Source: Bacteroidota bacterium (GTDB lineage Bacteria > Bacteroidota > Bacteroidia > Bacteroidales > VadinHA17). From it: a DNA stretch of 6,091 bases. Below are positions 5,868 through 6,091 of this stretch, piece after piece (the stretch's first letter is position 1; each line of letters opens with the position of its first letter). The notes beneath the pieces were generated by a model. The model ran no database searches and was not told the origin of the DNA. It was given only the letters and a program-made list of their open reading frames with translations. The position numbers were made by a program, and so were the translations under genes. The stretch covers positions 1 to 6,091 of the forward strand of contig DAOVQI010000216.1 in assembly GCA_030628785.1 (NCBI GenBank), in the 5' to 3' direction.

Positions 5868-5917
5868 AGTCTACAGTCTCCAGGAAGATAGCAAAGCGCA
5901 GAGCGCATGGCGCGAAG
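5867..5917 (+). repeat. Direct repeat copy 1 (CAGTCTA...GCGAAG), pair of 6033-6083
   Basis: This 51-nt segment is identical to 6033-6083 at 45 of 51 positions without gaps. It starts with heptamers CAGTCTA and CAGTCTC and continues through AGCAAAGCGCAGAG. The two copies are offset by 166 nt. Homology continues upstream (5816-5834 with 6014-6032, 14/19) once the hairpin between is skipped. Confidence 0.75.
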
Positions 5918-6032
5918 AGGCGAGAGGGCGAAGGAGTGACAGGGTGAAGGGGCAGCAGGCAGTAGGACGAAGCTCCGGTTCGTCATTTTGTTGAGGTGGA
6001 AGTAGCAGTAGCTGAAATAAGTCGGCAGTCCA
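5918..6032. other. Non-coding, G-rich heptad-phased spacer; no gene seen
   Basis: The stretch from the tRNA to the window end (5760-6091) holds no credible gene. Read in 7-nt steps from 5867, adjacent units are alike: AGCGCAG/AGCGCAT/GGCGCGA, AGAGGCG/AGAGGGC, TGACAGG/GTGAAGG and GGCAGCA/GGCAGTA/GGACGAA. A small hairpin GACGAA/TTCGTC (5966-5984) with a 7-nt loop is present, followed by only a weak T-run. Reading frames that stay open here have low-complexity repeat translations, because a 7-nt period runs through all three frames in turn. Confidence 0.6.
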
Positions 6033-6083
6033 CAGTCTACAGTCTCCAGTAAGAGAGCAAAGCGCAGAGACCATGGTGCAAAG
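6033..6083 (+). repeat. Direct repeat copy 2, pair of 5867-5917, lacking the hairpin
   Basis: This 51-nt segment has 45/51 identity with 5867-5917. It is preceded by heptamers AAGTCGG (6019-6025) and CAGTCCA (6026-6032), the counterparts of AAGTCTC and CAGTCGG at 5821-5834, but here they run straight into CAGTCTA with no GC-rich hairpin. Heptamer phasing continues to the window end (AGTACAT, 6082-6088). Confidence 0.75.
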
Positions 6084-6091
6084 TACATAGA

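Noticed and set aside
5783..6088. Overlapping open frames on both strands after the tRNA
   Set aside because: Their translations are low-complexity (for example repeated SALC/LLP-like runs) and arise because 7-nt repeats free of stop codons stay open in all frames.
2911..6091. CRISPR array
   Set aside because: The repeats are 7-9 nt, contiguous and degenerate, without uniform spacers or cas genes.

Overview
The window looks like a piece of a Bacteroidota chromosome, most probably of the Bacteroidales/Marinilabiliales type. The evidence is an AT-rich genome with AT-rich, mostly Shine-Dalgarno-less start regions, a FabG whose N-terminus is of the Bacteroides type, lipoproteins of a Bacteroidota-looking family, a TAnnTTTG-type promoter box, and a CCGATAGCTATCGG palindrome of a kind often seen between genes in this phylum. 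The assignment rests on recognition, not on a search.

Layout: (1) 1-196, a non-coding leader with a perfect 20-bp palindrome. (2) fabG at 197-943, followed by a clear intrinsic terminator. (3) A tight plus-strand cluster: a dodecin (1114-1326), a YbaK/EbsC-type aminoacyl-tRNA deacylase (1346-1810) and a TPR-containing lipoprotein (1816-2874), with gaps of only 19 and 5 nt. After a 126-nt spacer comes a second, paralogous lipoprotein (3001-4050). (4) A 227-nt repeat-rich spacer with a candidate promoter, then an integral-membrane M48/Ste24 CAAX-type metalloprotease (4278-5516). (5) A repeat-packed non-coding tail around a tRNA-Thr(CGT) gene (5686-5759), running to the end of the window without a credible gene. 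All genes are on the plus strand.

Functionally the genes are mixed: fatty-acid elongation (FabG), flavin binding or an orphan dodecin role, tRNA quality control, two envelope lipoproteins of unknown role, and a membrane protease. The only strong linkage is the dodecin-YbaK-lipoprotein cluster and the duplication that made the two lipoproteins. No defence system, CRISPR array, insertion sequence or phage gene is visible.

The most unusual content is non-coding. Several spacers are built from degenerate tandem repeats with a 7-nt period (2911-2945, 5518-5559, 5765-5799, 5867-5978, 6019-6091). The unit differs between spacers and drifts gradually within them. A further spacer has 8- and 9-nt periods (4121-4144, 4173-4208). 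In the last spacer a 32-nt GC-rich hairpin sits exactly at a heptamer boundary, and a second, related copy of the surrounding repeat in the same window lacks it, giving an apparent filled/empty site pair. A four-copy GTGAAAT element forming a long hairpin lies just upstream of the tRNA.
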